A stretch of DNA of 64,000 nucleotides from Amorphochlora amoebiformis (Eukaryota; Cercozoa; Chlorarachniophyceae): NCBI GenBank assembly GCA_054601695.1, contig BAAHQB010000170.1:124001-188000 (forward strand), written 5' to 3'. Under the pieces are notes generated by a model. The model did no database searches. It worked only from the letters and a program-made list of their open reading frames with translations, and was not told the DNA's origin. How positions within the stretch are numbered: position 1 is the first letter of the stretch; each line of letters opens with the position of its first letter. Of this stretch, positions 1 to 64,000 are shown piece after piece. The translations under genes and the position numbers were made by a program.

Positions 1-772
1 AGTTTGTCGACGAGGAAAAGGGTACTTTTGACTTCAAAAAGTTGATGGAGATCTCGCGTGTGGTATGCCGCAACCTCAACAAGGTGAGATTTATTAGTTT
101 TTACCCTGTGAGGAAGAAGACAGTTAGTCACAATGAAACCTGGCCGAATTAAAATGTTAAAATCATATCTTTTTCTCCCCAGGTGATCGATCTCAACCAC
201 TACCCTGTAATTGAGGCTAAGAACTCCAACATGAGGCACCGGCCTATCGGTATCGGCGTTCAGGTCTGCATTTAATTCAGACATACATGTGTTAAAAAAA
301 AATGCATTTAAATTACAATTTTTACATTTGCATTTGTACATAGGGTCTCGCTGATGCTTTCATCAGAATGCGCATGCCCTTCGACAGCGACGCTGCCAAG
401 AAACTCAATATCGAAATCTTCGAGACCATTTACTACGGTCCCAAACCTGACAAACCAAGGAATTCACAATTCTGAAATGTACCACGCTCCCCAACAGGTG
501 CCCTTCTCGAGTCTTGTCAGCTCGCCAAGGAGGACGGCCCGTACAGTAGCTATGAAGGTTCTCCAGTATCCAAGGGCCAATTCCAGTTCGATATGTGGGG
601 CGTTAAGCCCACATCCCGCTTTGACTGGGGGGCTCTCCGCGCGGATATCAAGAAGCACGGGATTCGCAACTCATTGCTCCTCGCTCCCATGCCTACGGCC
701 TCCACGTCCCAGATTCTCGGTGATTATATATGATTTTGTAAATACATATTCTATATGAATGTATAAATATGA

Positions 773-840
<68 letters not shown>

Positions 841-1029
841 TTCTTTGCATCTCTTTGCACATCCCAAAAACTCTTTACTATACCTTAGACTAATTCAAAT
901 CATTGATCAGGCAACAACGAATGCTTCGAGCCGTACACCTCAAACATTTACATTCGCCGCACGCTCGCGGGTGAGTTTGTAGTGGTCAACCCTTGGCTCC
1001 TCAAGGTGATGTACACAATAATTATAAAT

Positions 1030-1060
<31 letters not shown>

Positions 1061-2305
1061 CATATAAATATATATATATATATGCATATATATCACGCAT
1101 ATATGTATTGTATATTCCTCTAAATTTTGCCTCCAATCAGGATCTCATCAAGCTTAATCTATGGACCCCCTTGATTAAAAATAAGCTCATCGCCGCCAAT
1201 GGGTCCATTCAGGCCATCAAAGAGATTCCCCAGAATATCAGAGCTCTTTACAAAACCGTGTGGGAGGTCAGCCAGAAGCGCCTGGTACGTTCACATTCCC
1301 TTAAGTAATCCAAAAATATTATTATACTATGGATGAGTTCTATTGGCCCACTCGCTAGGAATTTACTTAGGAATGTTGTGGATTCACAATTAGGTGGATA
1401 TGGCAGCCGACCGTGGAGCCTATATCGACCAGAGCCAGAGCTTCAACGTTCATATGACCAATATCAACTTTGGAAAGCTCACCTCCATGCACTTCTACGG
1501 TTGGAAGAAGGGACTGAAGACCGGTAGAAATATGTTTTTGCACATGTACATGAAAATTTGTTTCTGGCACTTCTCCCATCGTACTGTATCAACCGTCTTG
1601 TTTCGCACAGGCATGTATTACCTTCGAACGAAGGCCGCGGCAGATGCCATCAAGTTCACTGTCGACCAAACAATGCTTCAAGCCGAGAAAGAGAACAAGG
1701 TATTTCTACTCACTGAAATTATTTATTTAAAAATATGTAATAAAATACTTGAGATAGGTTTCAAAATGCATGCCAAAGGGCTACTTCATTCAGTCACTCG
1801 AGATAATATACATTGTGTTTACTAGGTTCCTGAGACGCCGCTCAAGGAAGTCCAGCAGGGCTGCTATAATGGCCAGTCGCCTCGACTCAGTTTGACTGAG
1901 AGACTAGGCCTAAAACCTGTGGAGCCGAAAGAGAGCCTACGCCTTCCGGACTCGGCTAAGTCGTCTACAAAGGTTGCAAAGCTTGCCATATCCATACATG
2001 AGTAAAACTGTATGTATGCAAGTAATGTGTGTGTATATATTAATATTTATGTATCCATACAGTTTGAGTCAAAGCACAAGAGCGCACGAGCCAAGCTTGT
2101 CACACAGTTCTCCACCCCGCTAAAAGGCGAAAACACCACACCCCTCAAGCCAAAGGGAGAATTCAGCATCTCTTCTTCTTCTCTCAAAGCCGTATGTGTT
2201 AAGTGCCTAACAACACTAACAATTATCTTCAATCTGATTCCATCTCATTATCTCGATCAGCTCTTGGCCAATGAGAAGGATGTCTGCATAAACTGCAGCG
2301 GATAA
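1..2305 (+). CDS. RNR1: Ribonucleotide reductase large (catalytic) subunit, class Ia, 5'-truncated by the window edge
   Basis: Reduces ribonucleoside diphosphates to deoxyribonucleotides with the small radical subunit, in the cytosol. The window enters inside the catalytic barrel. Exons: 3-83, 183-263, 344-437, 498-719, 911-1005, 1141-1284, 1394-1523, 1611-1699, 1826-1972, 2063-2191, 2261-2305; all junctions are GT-AG and phases close to 418 codons plus TAA. Family landmarks seen: [50 protein letters not shown] followed by MYYLRT (the Tyr-Tyr pair of the radical-transfer path), and the C-terminal redox pair DVCINCSG (compare CLMCGS in human RRM1). About 90 residues of Ser/Lys/Pro-rich linker separate the barrel from the Cys tail, longer than in human. 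Introns are 60-191 nt; two (720-910, 1006-1140) contain (TA)n. Identity is near certain; only the 5' part is missing. Confidence 0.96.
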
Positions 2306-2310
2306 ATAAA
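2305..2310 (+). terminator. AATAAA polyadenylation-type hexamer overlapping the RNR stop codon
   Basis: The stop TAA (2303-2305) runs directly into AATAAA at 2305-2310. If used, the 3' UTR would be only about 15-30 nt. A canonical signal so close to the stop may be chance in AT-rich DNA. Confidence 0.4.
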
Positions 2311-3011
2311 GCTCAAAGACGGTTTAGTAAAAATTGATTCCGAATATCGTCACTGTTTATTTGTCTTCAGTAACGTGTAAAGCGCACTTGTCCGCCAGTA
2401 AAGTAGTCAATAGTACACATGCTTCATATATCATATATATATATATATATATACATTTAAATTATCATCGGCTGTTATAACACCAGTTCGACTTTAATCT
2501 CTAGCTTCTAGATCGAGCATGATATATTGCTTAATCAACAATCGGAGACCTCTGCCACCAAAATTAGACAAACTTCAGTCAATTACCACAAAAATAGATT
2601 TATCTGGAATCTGGATAGTACTAGTAGTATCTAAAGTATTTAACTACTTCTCTAAGTACTTACTAGACTTAAACCCTTTACTCTGAACATCAAGTTAATT
2701 AAATTCGGCCGGAGTCTAGCAGTCCAGTGACTCCAGCTAGATGTAGTATCTTAGACTGTCTAGACTGTACTGTGTATCCTAGGTATCGCATACTATCGTA
2801 TCACTAGCTATAGCTAGCAAGCTAGATCTACTACGTAGATTCAGATTAATCACTAATCAATTGCCTCCGTTACCTAGGTTACTGGAGATGCAGAGCTAGC
2901 GCATATACTACTATAGACTAGTACTAATACTAGTAATCTACTCCCTAGACTCCGTAGTGCATATATCTACTAGATCTAGTATATCTAGTACATATCTAAG
3001 ATTATTCTACA
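2311..3011. other. AT-rich intergenic DNA between RNR and the Harbinger element
   Basis: I see no open coding segment. From about 2590 to 3015 the DNA is full of short CTAG-centred near-palindromes, and a short (TA)n lies at 2434-2452. A similar CTAG-rich texture recurs at 32110-32350, so it may be a decayed repeat shared by the two intergenic gaps. Confidence 0.5.
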
Positions 3012-3015
3012 GTAT

Positions 3016-3054
3016 CTAGAAGACCTTGTTAAGTCAGCGATTATTGCGATTAAT
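3016..3054 (+). repeat. Left terminal inverted repeat of the Harbinger element
   Basis: Begins CTAGAAGACCTTGTTAAGTC and matches the reverse complement of 6945-6983 at all 39 positions. It is preceded by GTAT. Confidence 0.93.
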
Positions 3055-3368
3055 CGTCATCATAGAAACGAAATATCATAATCGAAAATTCAGCCGATTA
3101 CCATTGAAAAAAGGCGTGATTTTTTGCAATCGTGAGAACTAAGTTAATAGTTATATATATGGTCTATACTAATTAAATATTTTTCAACATAAGAAAAATA
3201 TAAAAGTATTACAAAATGCAAACAGATTCTAGAGATTAATCTAGATAATTATTTTAAGACGGTCTTTAGTCTAAAATTTGTAATTTAATAATTTAATAAA
3301 AGATGTATATATATATATATATCTAGATATATATATATATATATTTACTAGATATATACATATATAAT

Positions 3369-3429
<61 letters not shown>

Positions 3430-3443
3430 ATAATTATATTATA

Positions 3444-3524
<81 letters not shown>

Positions 3525-3556
3525 GTATATATATTATATATATATGTATATACATA

Positions 3557-3589
<33 letters not shown>

Positions 3590-3846
3590 TTATGTATATA
3601 CATATATATATTATAATATACATTATACGTATAACATATATATTTATTAATAGATGGAACTGGAACACAAAAACAAACTCGCACAGACACACACACACCC
3701 AACATATGCACGGTAACAGCATTTAAATTGTAGTTAACGTTTGATAAACTTTCTCAAAATTATTGCAAGAATATTAGCACACACAGTCGACACATCAGGC
3801 TGAAATAAACAATAAGAAATAGTTGCGTAGAGATCCATGAGAGTGC

Positions 3847-4816
3847 TTAGATATCCAATAATCGCTGCCTCTTCTTCTTGTTCTTGTTCCATGCCTCATC
3901 GAAGTCTTCATCAGATGATGATTTGTCTCGATCGAACTGAGAATGACCCCGGACGCGCTTCTTAAACCAGAGCCCAATAAATTTAGGAGTGTCGAGCTCG
4001 ACATACTCAGTGGTCTGGTATCCATCTGGGATCGGGATGGAGAATTCCGTGACTTGCTGTAGTAACTTGCTTTTCTTCATTGATTCGTGCTGCGCCTTGG
4101 CGATCGATTTCAACTTCTGATCCAAATACCTGAACGTTTTGAGCTTTGGTGGTTGGCTCGTCTTCACGACGTGTACCATGCGAACCTCGTGGATGACATT
4201 GAGCTCGATGCTAGTTGAGTCATTGCCCTGGTTGAACCACATGCCTACCCCATCCATGTTCGCTTTTGAAGTTGATGAATCGGAGAAAATCAAGAATGGT
4301 TTGTAGTCTCAGATGTCCTTGACGCATATCTTCTTGTAGATGGCAAACTCATCTTCAGCATTCTTCTTGTTCCTGTCCTCGATGATACGTCTTGCTTCAG
4401 TTACCGAGAGTGACGCGGTTGGAACAGCGGGTGAAGAAGAAGATACCGATGAAGAGCCAGCGGGAGTCCATTTGGGAGGTGGTGCGGGAGACCCCGCTGC
4501 CGGAGGCGCCACTGTGCGAGGGGCCTCTGGATGAGTGAGGTCCATTGACTCAACTCGGGGGGGATTATCAGCTGCACTTGATCTGGAGACGTATTGCCCA
4601 TAGTTCTCAAGTGACCATGGCGAGGGTGACATTGGGAAAGTTTGGCTGCATGTAGTTTTCATAGATCCATTTCCATCTATGACCCCGGGCCTCTCTTGGT
4701 ACGTGTTCCATTGCATTAGTGACAGTTTTCTTTTGACCCTCTGAAAGGCCCCGTTCCTTCTTCTTTGGTGGCATGGCGGTTCTTGGCGGTTCATGGCGGT
4801 TCTGACTGGCGCGCAA
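3847..4816 (-). pseudogene. Harbinger accessory (probable Myb/SANT-like) protein gene, broken
   Basis: The N-terminal segment (4816-4607; a likely start is the in-frame Met of MPPKKKERG near 4774) carries LSEGQKKTVTNAMEHVPREA then GHRWKWIYENYM, compatible with a Trp-containing helix-turn-helix. The reading frame then shifts near 4610 and continues from WSLENYGQYV through a Pro/Ser/Ala-rich linker and an acidic/basic helix (SVTEARRIIEDRNKKNAEDE). An in-frame TGA at 4309-4311 interrupts between CVKDI and DYKPFLIF, and the frame continues for about 150 codons to 3847, ending in a Lys/Arg-rich tail. Its divergent partner is the transposase. Myb-like is inferred from context and a weak pattern; the second half matches nothing I recognise. 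Confidence 0.6.
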
Positions 4817-5113
4817 AGGTATCTGCCGATTAAATAATGAATAATCCTAGGAGAATTTCGATTAATTTCGGCTGAAATTCCGCTGAATCTTGGCTGAATT
4901 TAGGCTGAATTTAGGCTGAATCTCAGATATTAATTTGGATGATTTTACGTAGGAATATTTACGTCGGAACCCAAAACATTTCTAGATGGCCGCGCCGTGT
5001 GGGAGCCAAGACACCTGTAAAACTCCCGTCTTCGTAGCTCCTATTCCGGTTTTGAAAACGGTAATTCAATACTTTTTCAGCCGCTGAATATCGGCTGAAT
5101 TATGGCTGAAATA
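4817..5113. promoter_or_regulatory. Divergent intergenic region of the transposon with iterated GGCTGAA motifs
   Basis: Lies between the two divergent element genes. GGCTGAA or a close variant occurs in two clusters: five copies at about 4868-4922 (including GGCTGAATTTA twice in tandem) and three at about 5081-5110. A further inverted copy (ATTCAGCCGATTA) lies just inside the left TIR at about 3089-3101. Repeated sites at the subterminal region and shared promoter suit binding sites for the element's own DNA-binding protein; this is an inference. Confidence 0.45.
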
Positions 5114-6590
5114 ATGATGAAAAAAGGAGGAAATCCGGTTGAGCAAAAGTGTCTTTTCTCAGGAGGACAAGGTGAAGGGGATTTATTCCCACTACTTTTC
5201 CAGCTACACTGACGCCGCTTTCAATAGCAATATTGGACTAAGTCTTCAAGAGGTCTGCTATGTGATCGACAAATACTCCGCCGAGACATCGGTCACGCCT
5301 TTAGCATTCATGATGGCATTGCACTTCGCTTGGAAATATCCGGAAGGTCACTACGGTGGTGTCATCTGGAAGATGTGTCGCCAGCAATACGCATTCAAAG
5401 TATGGAAGGCGGTCAACGTTATTGAGGCATTCATGAATGAGATCAAGATGGAAAACCGTCTGAAGTCTGCTATATGCATCGATGGTCCTGCTGCGTACTG
5501 CACCCTCCACACCGACTCTTCTGACTTTATGGTCCACCGACCCCAAAACAAGGAGGATCAAAAGAAATACTACACGTTCAAGAGAAGAAAGTTTGCCATG
5601 CGATATGCCATAGCCGTATCTGCCAACACTGGAGACTTATGCTGGGTGTCATCTGGTGATCCAGCTGGGAGCATTTCAGACCTTAACATAAATATCTGAA
5701 GGGAGGGATTAGTGGAGAAGCTACACTTCTTTGAGCGAGTGGGTGCGGATGGGGCTTATCTCTGCCGACGGGATCCTATGTACAAATGTCCACATCGCAA
5801 GCCAAGAGGGGGACAGCTCACTCCTGGACAAGTACAACAGAACGCAGCATTCGGGAACTACCGCTCGATCGTCGAGAATATCTTCGCTCGCACGAAGCAA
5901 TTTGCTTGTATGAGGGACTGGAGGCACAAAAGATCTCAGCACCCTATAATTGCACGCTTCGTATTCCAACTTGTTCAAGTCAAGCAGAAATTCAGACCTA
6001 TTCGCAAATTAGGTATATCACCAGAAGAGCACGCTGAGCTCACCGTCACCAGTTGGCGAGATGCGGAACGTGAGGGTGTCCCAGCAATCATGCCCGAAAG
6101 CAAGTCCAAGCGTAAACCAGATAGACGTGGAAGGGTTAGGCGAAGAAAGAGGAAGTTGCCTAGTCGACCTGAGCACGAACGCAAACGAGCAAGTGTCGCA
6201 AAACCTACATATGGAGTTTCCTCTCAGTCCCTCCCTTCGGCACTACAACGTGATGCAACGACTGAGGCCAATGAATCTGATGATGCTGATGAGGAGGCTC
6301 TGCAATTAAATGATGATGTCTCAGAATCTGCACATGGACTTTTGGAAGACACAGACTCTGGATCGTCAGGAGATGAACAAAAAAACAGCGGTCACGAGAC
6401 TGGCGCTGAGACTGACTATGGGGTAGAAGATAGAGTCGTCAACCGCAGAGGAAGGAATCCTCGAGTTGCAAAGATGGGTGCGCTTCTGGGGATGCGGGCT
6501 GCATGTCTCAACGGTGAAAAGATGGACCGGTTGATGCGAAGAGCAAGGAGGAGAGAGAAGTCTCAAGGAATTAATATTATTGCCGAATGA
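5114..6590 (+). pseudogene. PIF/Harbinger DDE transposase (DDE_Tnp_4 type), broken
   Basis: Cut-and-paste transposase. The triad context is visible: AICIDGPAAY (first Asp, IDGT-like position), VSSGDPAGSISDLNI (second Asp), VGADGAYLC (the conserved GDxGY-like block) and NYRSIVENIFARTKQF (the catalytic Glu helix). The C-terminus from about codon 330 is Lys/Arg-rich then acidic. An in-frame TGA at 5697-5699 splits it between SDLNINI and REGLVEKL. Before the main frame, the only ATG start (5114) is in another frame (MMKKGGNPVEQ), so a small frameshift near 5140 is likely. Every defect is a point change, so the copy is fairly young. The HARBI1-like fold assignment is from motif order. Confidence 0.82.
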
Positions 6591-6701
6591 ATGAAATTGT
6601 AATTTATCATAAGTTAAATATATATATATATATATATATATGTATTATATATTTAATATACATATATATGCACATATATGTGTGTATATCTATGTATAAT
6701 A

Positions 6702-6746
<45 letters not shown>

Positions 6747-6786
6747 TTGATAGTATATATATACGTATTATATAACATATATACTA

Positions 6787-6843
<57 letters not shown>

Positions 6844-6944
6844 TATTATATATTTCTTTCATCCTATGATCATCCGACACACGGTGAAGTATCGGGGAAA
6901 TATTCATCACTTTTTAATCATGCAAAGGTTTACAAAAGGTTAAA

Positions 6945-6983
6945 ATTAATCGCAATAATCGCTGACTTAACAAGGTCTTCTAG
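6945..6983 (-). repeat. Right terminal inverted repeat of the Harbinger element
   Basis: Exact inverse of 3016-3054, ending AACAAGGTCTTCTAG and followed by GTAT. Similarity stops just inside this point, which fixes the inner border of the repeat. Confidence 0.93.
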
Positions 6984-6987
6984 GTAT

Positions 6988-7011
6988 ATAGATTCTAGAG
7001 ATGTAAGGTTA

Positions 7012-7042
<31 letters not shown>

Positions 7043-7254
7043 CGCGTACAATTGTACATGATCTAGAGAATAGGACAAATTTTTATCAATGTTTTTTATG
7101 ATAAGTTTTACTCGTGCCTCTAGAGCATGGACTAGCTCTAGTTTATATAGCTGGAGCATATGCAAGTTTTAATTTACTAGTTTAGATTTTTTTCCACATT
7201 TTACTATTTGCAAATTATTGACGAACACCATATGATCCATGCAAGTTTGAAGGT
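6988..7254. other. 3' flank of IFT52 and outer flank of the Harbinger element
   Basis: Short AT-rich stretch with (TA)n at 7013-7036 and CTAGAGCA-type repeats. It should hold the 3' UTR of IFT52 on the minus strand. No coding segment seen. Confidence 0.4.
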
Positions 7255-26613
<19,359 letters not shown>

Positions 26614-27309
26614 ATGTCTTCCGAAATCCCGTCGCCAAGCGAGGTGGAGAGCGACAAGAAGGGCAAATTGGTCGCATATGGCGCAGGAAGGTTCTTCATT
26701 GCCCAAGGGGTAAGCAATACCTGATTTTTTTCCATCTGTGAGCTGAATCATACAATGCAGGAGGGAAAGCTGAAGCTGAAGGCGCCAGATTCGCTACTTT
26801 GCCTCGTCAAACAAGATGGGTACCTTTTTGAATCTATTCCATGTCAATATGCTCTAATTTCCATTTTTATAGGTTCAAGAGCACCCTAGTAGTGTACAAT
26901 GGCTCCAAGACCATACTAAGCATCTGGGTATCTATGATTTTTTTCAGTTGCTACCCCGAGCGGCCTTGAAAGCTGCACACCACAATGTCCACCCGATACC
27001 AGATTTCTTTGATTCTAGCTGTCGAATAAAGAATACGTTTCTTTTGTAACCCTCAGGCCACGTCCAAGCTAAACCCCGACGCAGAGATGGAGAGGAATGC
27101 TTTGAATTGGGTCTACAACTTCGGGGGAAAACTACTCCTCTGTCATTTCAAGTTTGATGAGGAAAAGAAACCCTTAACTTTTCTCCGTGAAATGAGGGTA
27201 GGTTTCAACACAAACTCAAAAGTAACATGCGATAAGGTTACGTGTTCAGAAAGCAAACTGGGAGTGGGAGAATCAGAAGCCGTTCACAGTCTATATAGAT
27301 TCCATTCTA

Positions 27310-32036
<4,727 letters not shown>

Positions 32037-32581
32037 TAGACAGGCCATGGCCGGTGTATTGGATCAATCATTGTGTCGACTAGCACAAAAAAAGAGCATC
32101 TAGAAAATAAGGCATGAGCATGAATTTAAATATAACTAGATCTAGTAGATAAAGTTATAGAAGGAGACTGCTGACTCACGGCGCTCATGATCTAAAATTT
32201 ATATATATTTCGAATCATGATCGATCTATGATCGAATTTTATACGACATGTGCTCCTAGGAGTTACATAGGTCTAGATAGGTGCTCACCTAAACTCTAGT
32301 CTAGTACGTCTAATTACTAAACTCACCTTACATGGCCTAGTAAAACTAAGTTACATCTATGCAGTATTACAACGTAACTAGCGTAAATTTATATATTAAT
32401 TACTGTGTTAAAACTAGTACAAGTGCAAACTCGTTTATATGCAATTGGAATGTCAGGAAGCCTAAACAATGATGATTTTCTTAATTATTCATACGAGTAC
32501 GAGCGTACAGTGCGTGATTATTCCGACTGAGTCACAAGTTGAGGTTATCTAGATTCTAGAGATTTTATCGACGTGTTCTAA
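32037..32581. other. Intergenic gap between convergent VID27 and the 7TM-RGS gene
   Basis: 545 bp between two stop codons, AT-rich with many CTAG motifs but no (TA)n array. It must hold both 3' UTRs. No clear polyadenylation signal singled out. Confidence 0.6.
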
Positions 32582-60305
<27,724 letters not shown>

Positions 60306-60511
60306 GTCTGCTCGCTTTGCGTGTAGAGCCCCACAGCAGAGTGTATAAAAAGGCAAGCCGGCGTGGTTTTTTGGGTCGACGTGATTTGTGTTGCAGGATG
60401 AGTAGATATTTAGTCGCTTGTTCTGAGATACCCCGAATTATTTCAGAGATTTCTATATTATTCTTTGGTGATTTCACCTGATATTATACAAAATTCGGAA
60501 AGAGGTACCCG

Positions 60512-61199
60512 TCAAGGAAGGAGGTGTAACTGTCGTGGCTTGGGGTAGTCGTACCCTATGATTGAGTACCCATGAGCCTTAATGGTGGCGTCACTCTGCA
60601 TATATATATTATTAATAACGTGTAACATTAGAGGGTTTGCACAGTCTTGGATGGATTCAGGCGTTTTCTTGTACATCGGTTTTCTTTTGCTATTTTGCAC
60701 AAACGTGTGGTCAAAAACATATTTTTAATAATTCGGCAAATACCAAAACCCCATGAACGCCATGTCGATCAATGTGTTCTATATCCATCCCCCCCCTGCC
60801 CCTTTTCCCAAAAATGAGATAGGGGGGTACCCCTAAGCCCTCTCCAGACTACGTATCTAACTTTCTGATCTCTTTTTTTTCTTGTTCTTCTGGATTTAAA
60901 TCCAGATTTTTTCTGTGTTTGTGATTTGTTCCTGTACGGTCTCTGGACTACAGTCGATTGAGTCTTATCGCTTTAATACAAGTTTGATGTTGACTGTCAA
61001 TGCGAGTGGGAGTGTAAAAGAGGGGGAGGGGGGAGTTCGAAGGAGGCAAGTCTTCTTGAGGAGATTTCGAGGGGAAGGGAGAGAGAGTGGAAGGTGTGTA
61101 GATGGCATGTGTAATATATGGTGTTAGTGTATGTATATTTGTATGTATATATATATATATTTATATATGTATGTATACACATATGTATATATGTAGGTA

Positions 61200-61248
<49 letters not shown>

Positions 61249-61288
61249 ATCATATACATTTAAATATATAAATATATTCTTGAATATT

Positions 61289-61326
<38 letters not shown>

Positions 61327-61523
61327 GTATATATACATGACATGTTCCAATATATAGTTGTGTTAGGAGATAAATACAATTATATATATGTAACATGTTA
61401 CTATATATAATTGTATTAGATGATAAATGCAAAGTATATGTATGTATGTATATATATATATATATATAACATGTTCCAATATATAGTTGTGTGAGGAGAT
61501 AAATGCAAGTATATATATGGAAG

Positions 61524-61571
<48 letters not shown>

Positions 61572-61820
61572 CATGTTACTATATATAATTGTAATGGAAG
61601 ATAAATGCAAAGTATATATATATATATATATATATATCATGTTACTATATATAATTGTATTAGAAGATAAATGCAAAGTATATATATTACAATATATAAT
61701 GGTATTAGAAGATAACTGCAAGATATATATATATATATATAACACGTTACAATACACAATTGTGTTAGGAGATGAATGCAAAGTTAGAGCAGGATAAGAT
61801 ATATAAGCTTTACGCTTCTT
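60512..61820 (-). CDS. 3' exons of an unidentified gene
   Basis: Two exon-like segments. 61820-61751 follows acceptor CTACCAG and reads [19 protein letters not shown]. 60689-60512 follows AAAATAG and reads [20 protein letters not shown], then (after an optional 24-nt GT-AG intron at 60609-60586) [20 protein letters not shown] and RQLHLLP with a TGA stop. Phase continuity between the two is not proven and I do not recognise the protein. It lies just upstream of the 7TM-RGS gene on the same strand, so the two would be in tandem with about 200 bp between them. Confidence 0.45.
61340..61740 (-). repeat. Five or six donor-side copies of the 61751-61820 exon
   Basis: Units near 61340, 61395, 61467, 61570, 61637 and 61685 repeat TTGCATTTATCTTCTAATAC and a GTAACATG donor, downstream of the exon, separated by (TA)n. 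This extends the polarity rule to a third gene. Confidence 0.75.
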
Positions 61821-61844
61821 CTGGTAGATATCTTGTACATATGC

Positions 61845-62189
61845 TAGATATTTTCTTGTACATATGCTAGATATCTTGTACATATGCTAGATATTTTCTT
61901 GTACATATGCTAGATGTACATATGCTAGATATCTTGTACATATGCTAGATATCTTGTACATATGCTAGATATCTTGTACATATGCTAGATATCTTGTACA
62001 TATGCTAGATATCTTGTACATATGCTAGATATCTTGTACATATGCTAGATATCTTGTACATATGCTAGATATCTTGTACATATGCTAGATATCTTGTACA
62101 TATGCTAGATATCTTGTACATATGCTAGATATCTTGTACATATGCTAGATATCTTGTACATATGCTAGATATCTTGTACATATCCTAGA

Positions 62190-62190
<1 letters not shown>
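61845..62190 (+). repeat. 20-bp tandem repeat of ATATCTTGTACATATGCTAG
   Basis: About 16-17 near-identical units; the first few have ATATTTTCTTGTACAT variants. On the minus strand each unit ends CAAG or CTAG and the last merges into the acceptor of the 61820 exon, so it is an amplified acceptor flank. Confidence 0.93.

Positions 62191-64000
<1,810 letters not shown>

Larger units (their letters stand above)
3016..6983. mobile_element. PIF/Harbinger DNA transposon with 39-bp TIRs and two divergent decayed genes
   Basis: A 3,968-bp element bounded by perfect 39-bp inverted repeats. GTAT immediately outside both ends (3012-3015 and 6984-6987) fits a 4-bp target-site duplication, although Harbinger elements usually duplicate 3 bp. 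It holds a DDE transposase read rightward (5114-6590) and a second protein read leftward (3847-4816), the two-gene organisation typical of PIF/Harbinger, where the accessory protein is Myb/SANT-like. Both genes are broken by a nonsense codon and at least one frameshift, while the TIRs remain identical. It sits between the convergent RNR and IFT52 genes. (TA)n blocks at about 3306-3520 and 6620-6850 grew inside the element near its ends. Confidence 0.85.

Noticed and set aside
354-758. 134-codon plus-strand ORF
   Set aside because: An out-of-frame shadow of RNR exons 3-4 that reads through an intron.
60343-60352. TATA box upstream of the 7TM-RGS start
   Set aside because: TATAAAAAGG reads on the plus strand, the wrong orientation for the minus-strand gene.
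60505-60550. Plus-strand reading [15 protein letters not shown], resembling a dehydrogenase E1-beta strand
   Set aside because: Only about 15 residues, followed by a stop, no second supporting exon nearby, and the opposite strand has a longer open exon. Probably coincidence.

Overview
This is a eukaryotic nuclear window: introns with GT-AG ends, the standard genetic code, TTAGGG-type repeats, a Copia retroelement and a PIF/Harbinger DNA transposon. It encodes an intraflagellar transport subunit (so the organism builds cilia or flagella), a VID27 protein and a seven-transmembrane (7TM) protein with an RGS domain. VID27 and 7TM-RGS proteins argue against an animal and fit a flagellated protist or flagellated fungus; I do not name a species. 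Much of the window is (TA)n. Nearly all long ORFs made of alternating Tyr-Ile, Ser-Leu, Arg-Glu or Asn-Pro are translated microsatellites and are left out.

Layout. 1-2305 (+): 3' part of the ribonucleotide reductase large subunit. 3016-6983: a decayed Harbinger element with 39-bp perfect terminal inverted repeats and two divergent broken genes. 7255-25582 (-): a complete IFT52 gene. I assembled it exon by exon as 24 exons giving 452 codons spread over 18.3 kb; its introns are mostly (TA)n, and intron 22 carries a deleted Copia element with two apparently identical LTRs. 26614-32036 (+): VID27, 18 exons, 534 codons, with a tandemly duplicated 5' end and an LTR-like sequence in one intron. 32582-60305 (-): a 7TM protein with an RGS domain, about 37 exons, convergent with VID27. 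Eight or more of its introns contain TTAGGG/CCCTAA arrays. 60512-61820 (-): 3' exons of an unidentified gene. 61.3-64 kb: short tandem arrays and (TA)n.

The most unusual feature is architectural. In IFT52 and the 7TM-RGS gene, at least 17 exons are accompanied by one or more truncated copies of themselves separated by (TA)n. The copies follow a polarity rule. Copies upstream of the intact exon (in gene sense) keep the splice acceptor and the 5' part of the exon. Copies downstream keep the 3' part and the splice donor. I saw no copy besides the intact exon with both splice sites, and the intact exons alone join in frame.

A second point is the 7TM-RGS protein. Seven hydrophobic segments are followed by the first half of an RGS domain, then about 240 Ser/Pro/Lys-rich residues, then the missing C-terminal RGS helices in the last two exons. 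The genes are functionally unrelated (nucleotide synthesis, ciliary transport, protein turnover, G-protein signalling) and do not form a pathway. They share the invasion of their introns by microsatellites, telomere-type repeats and transposons.
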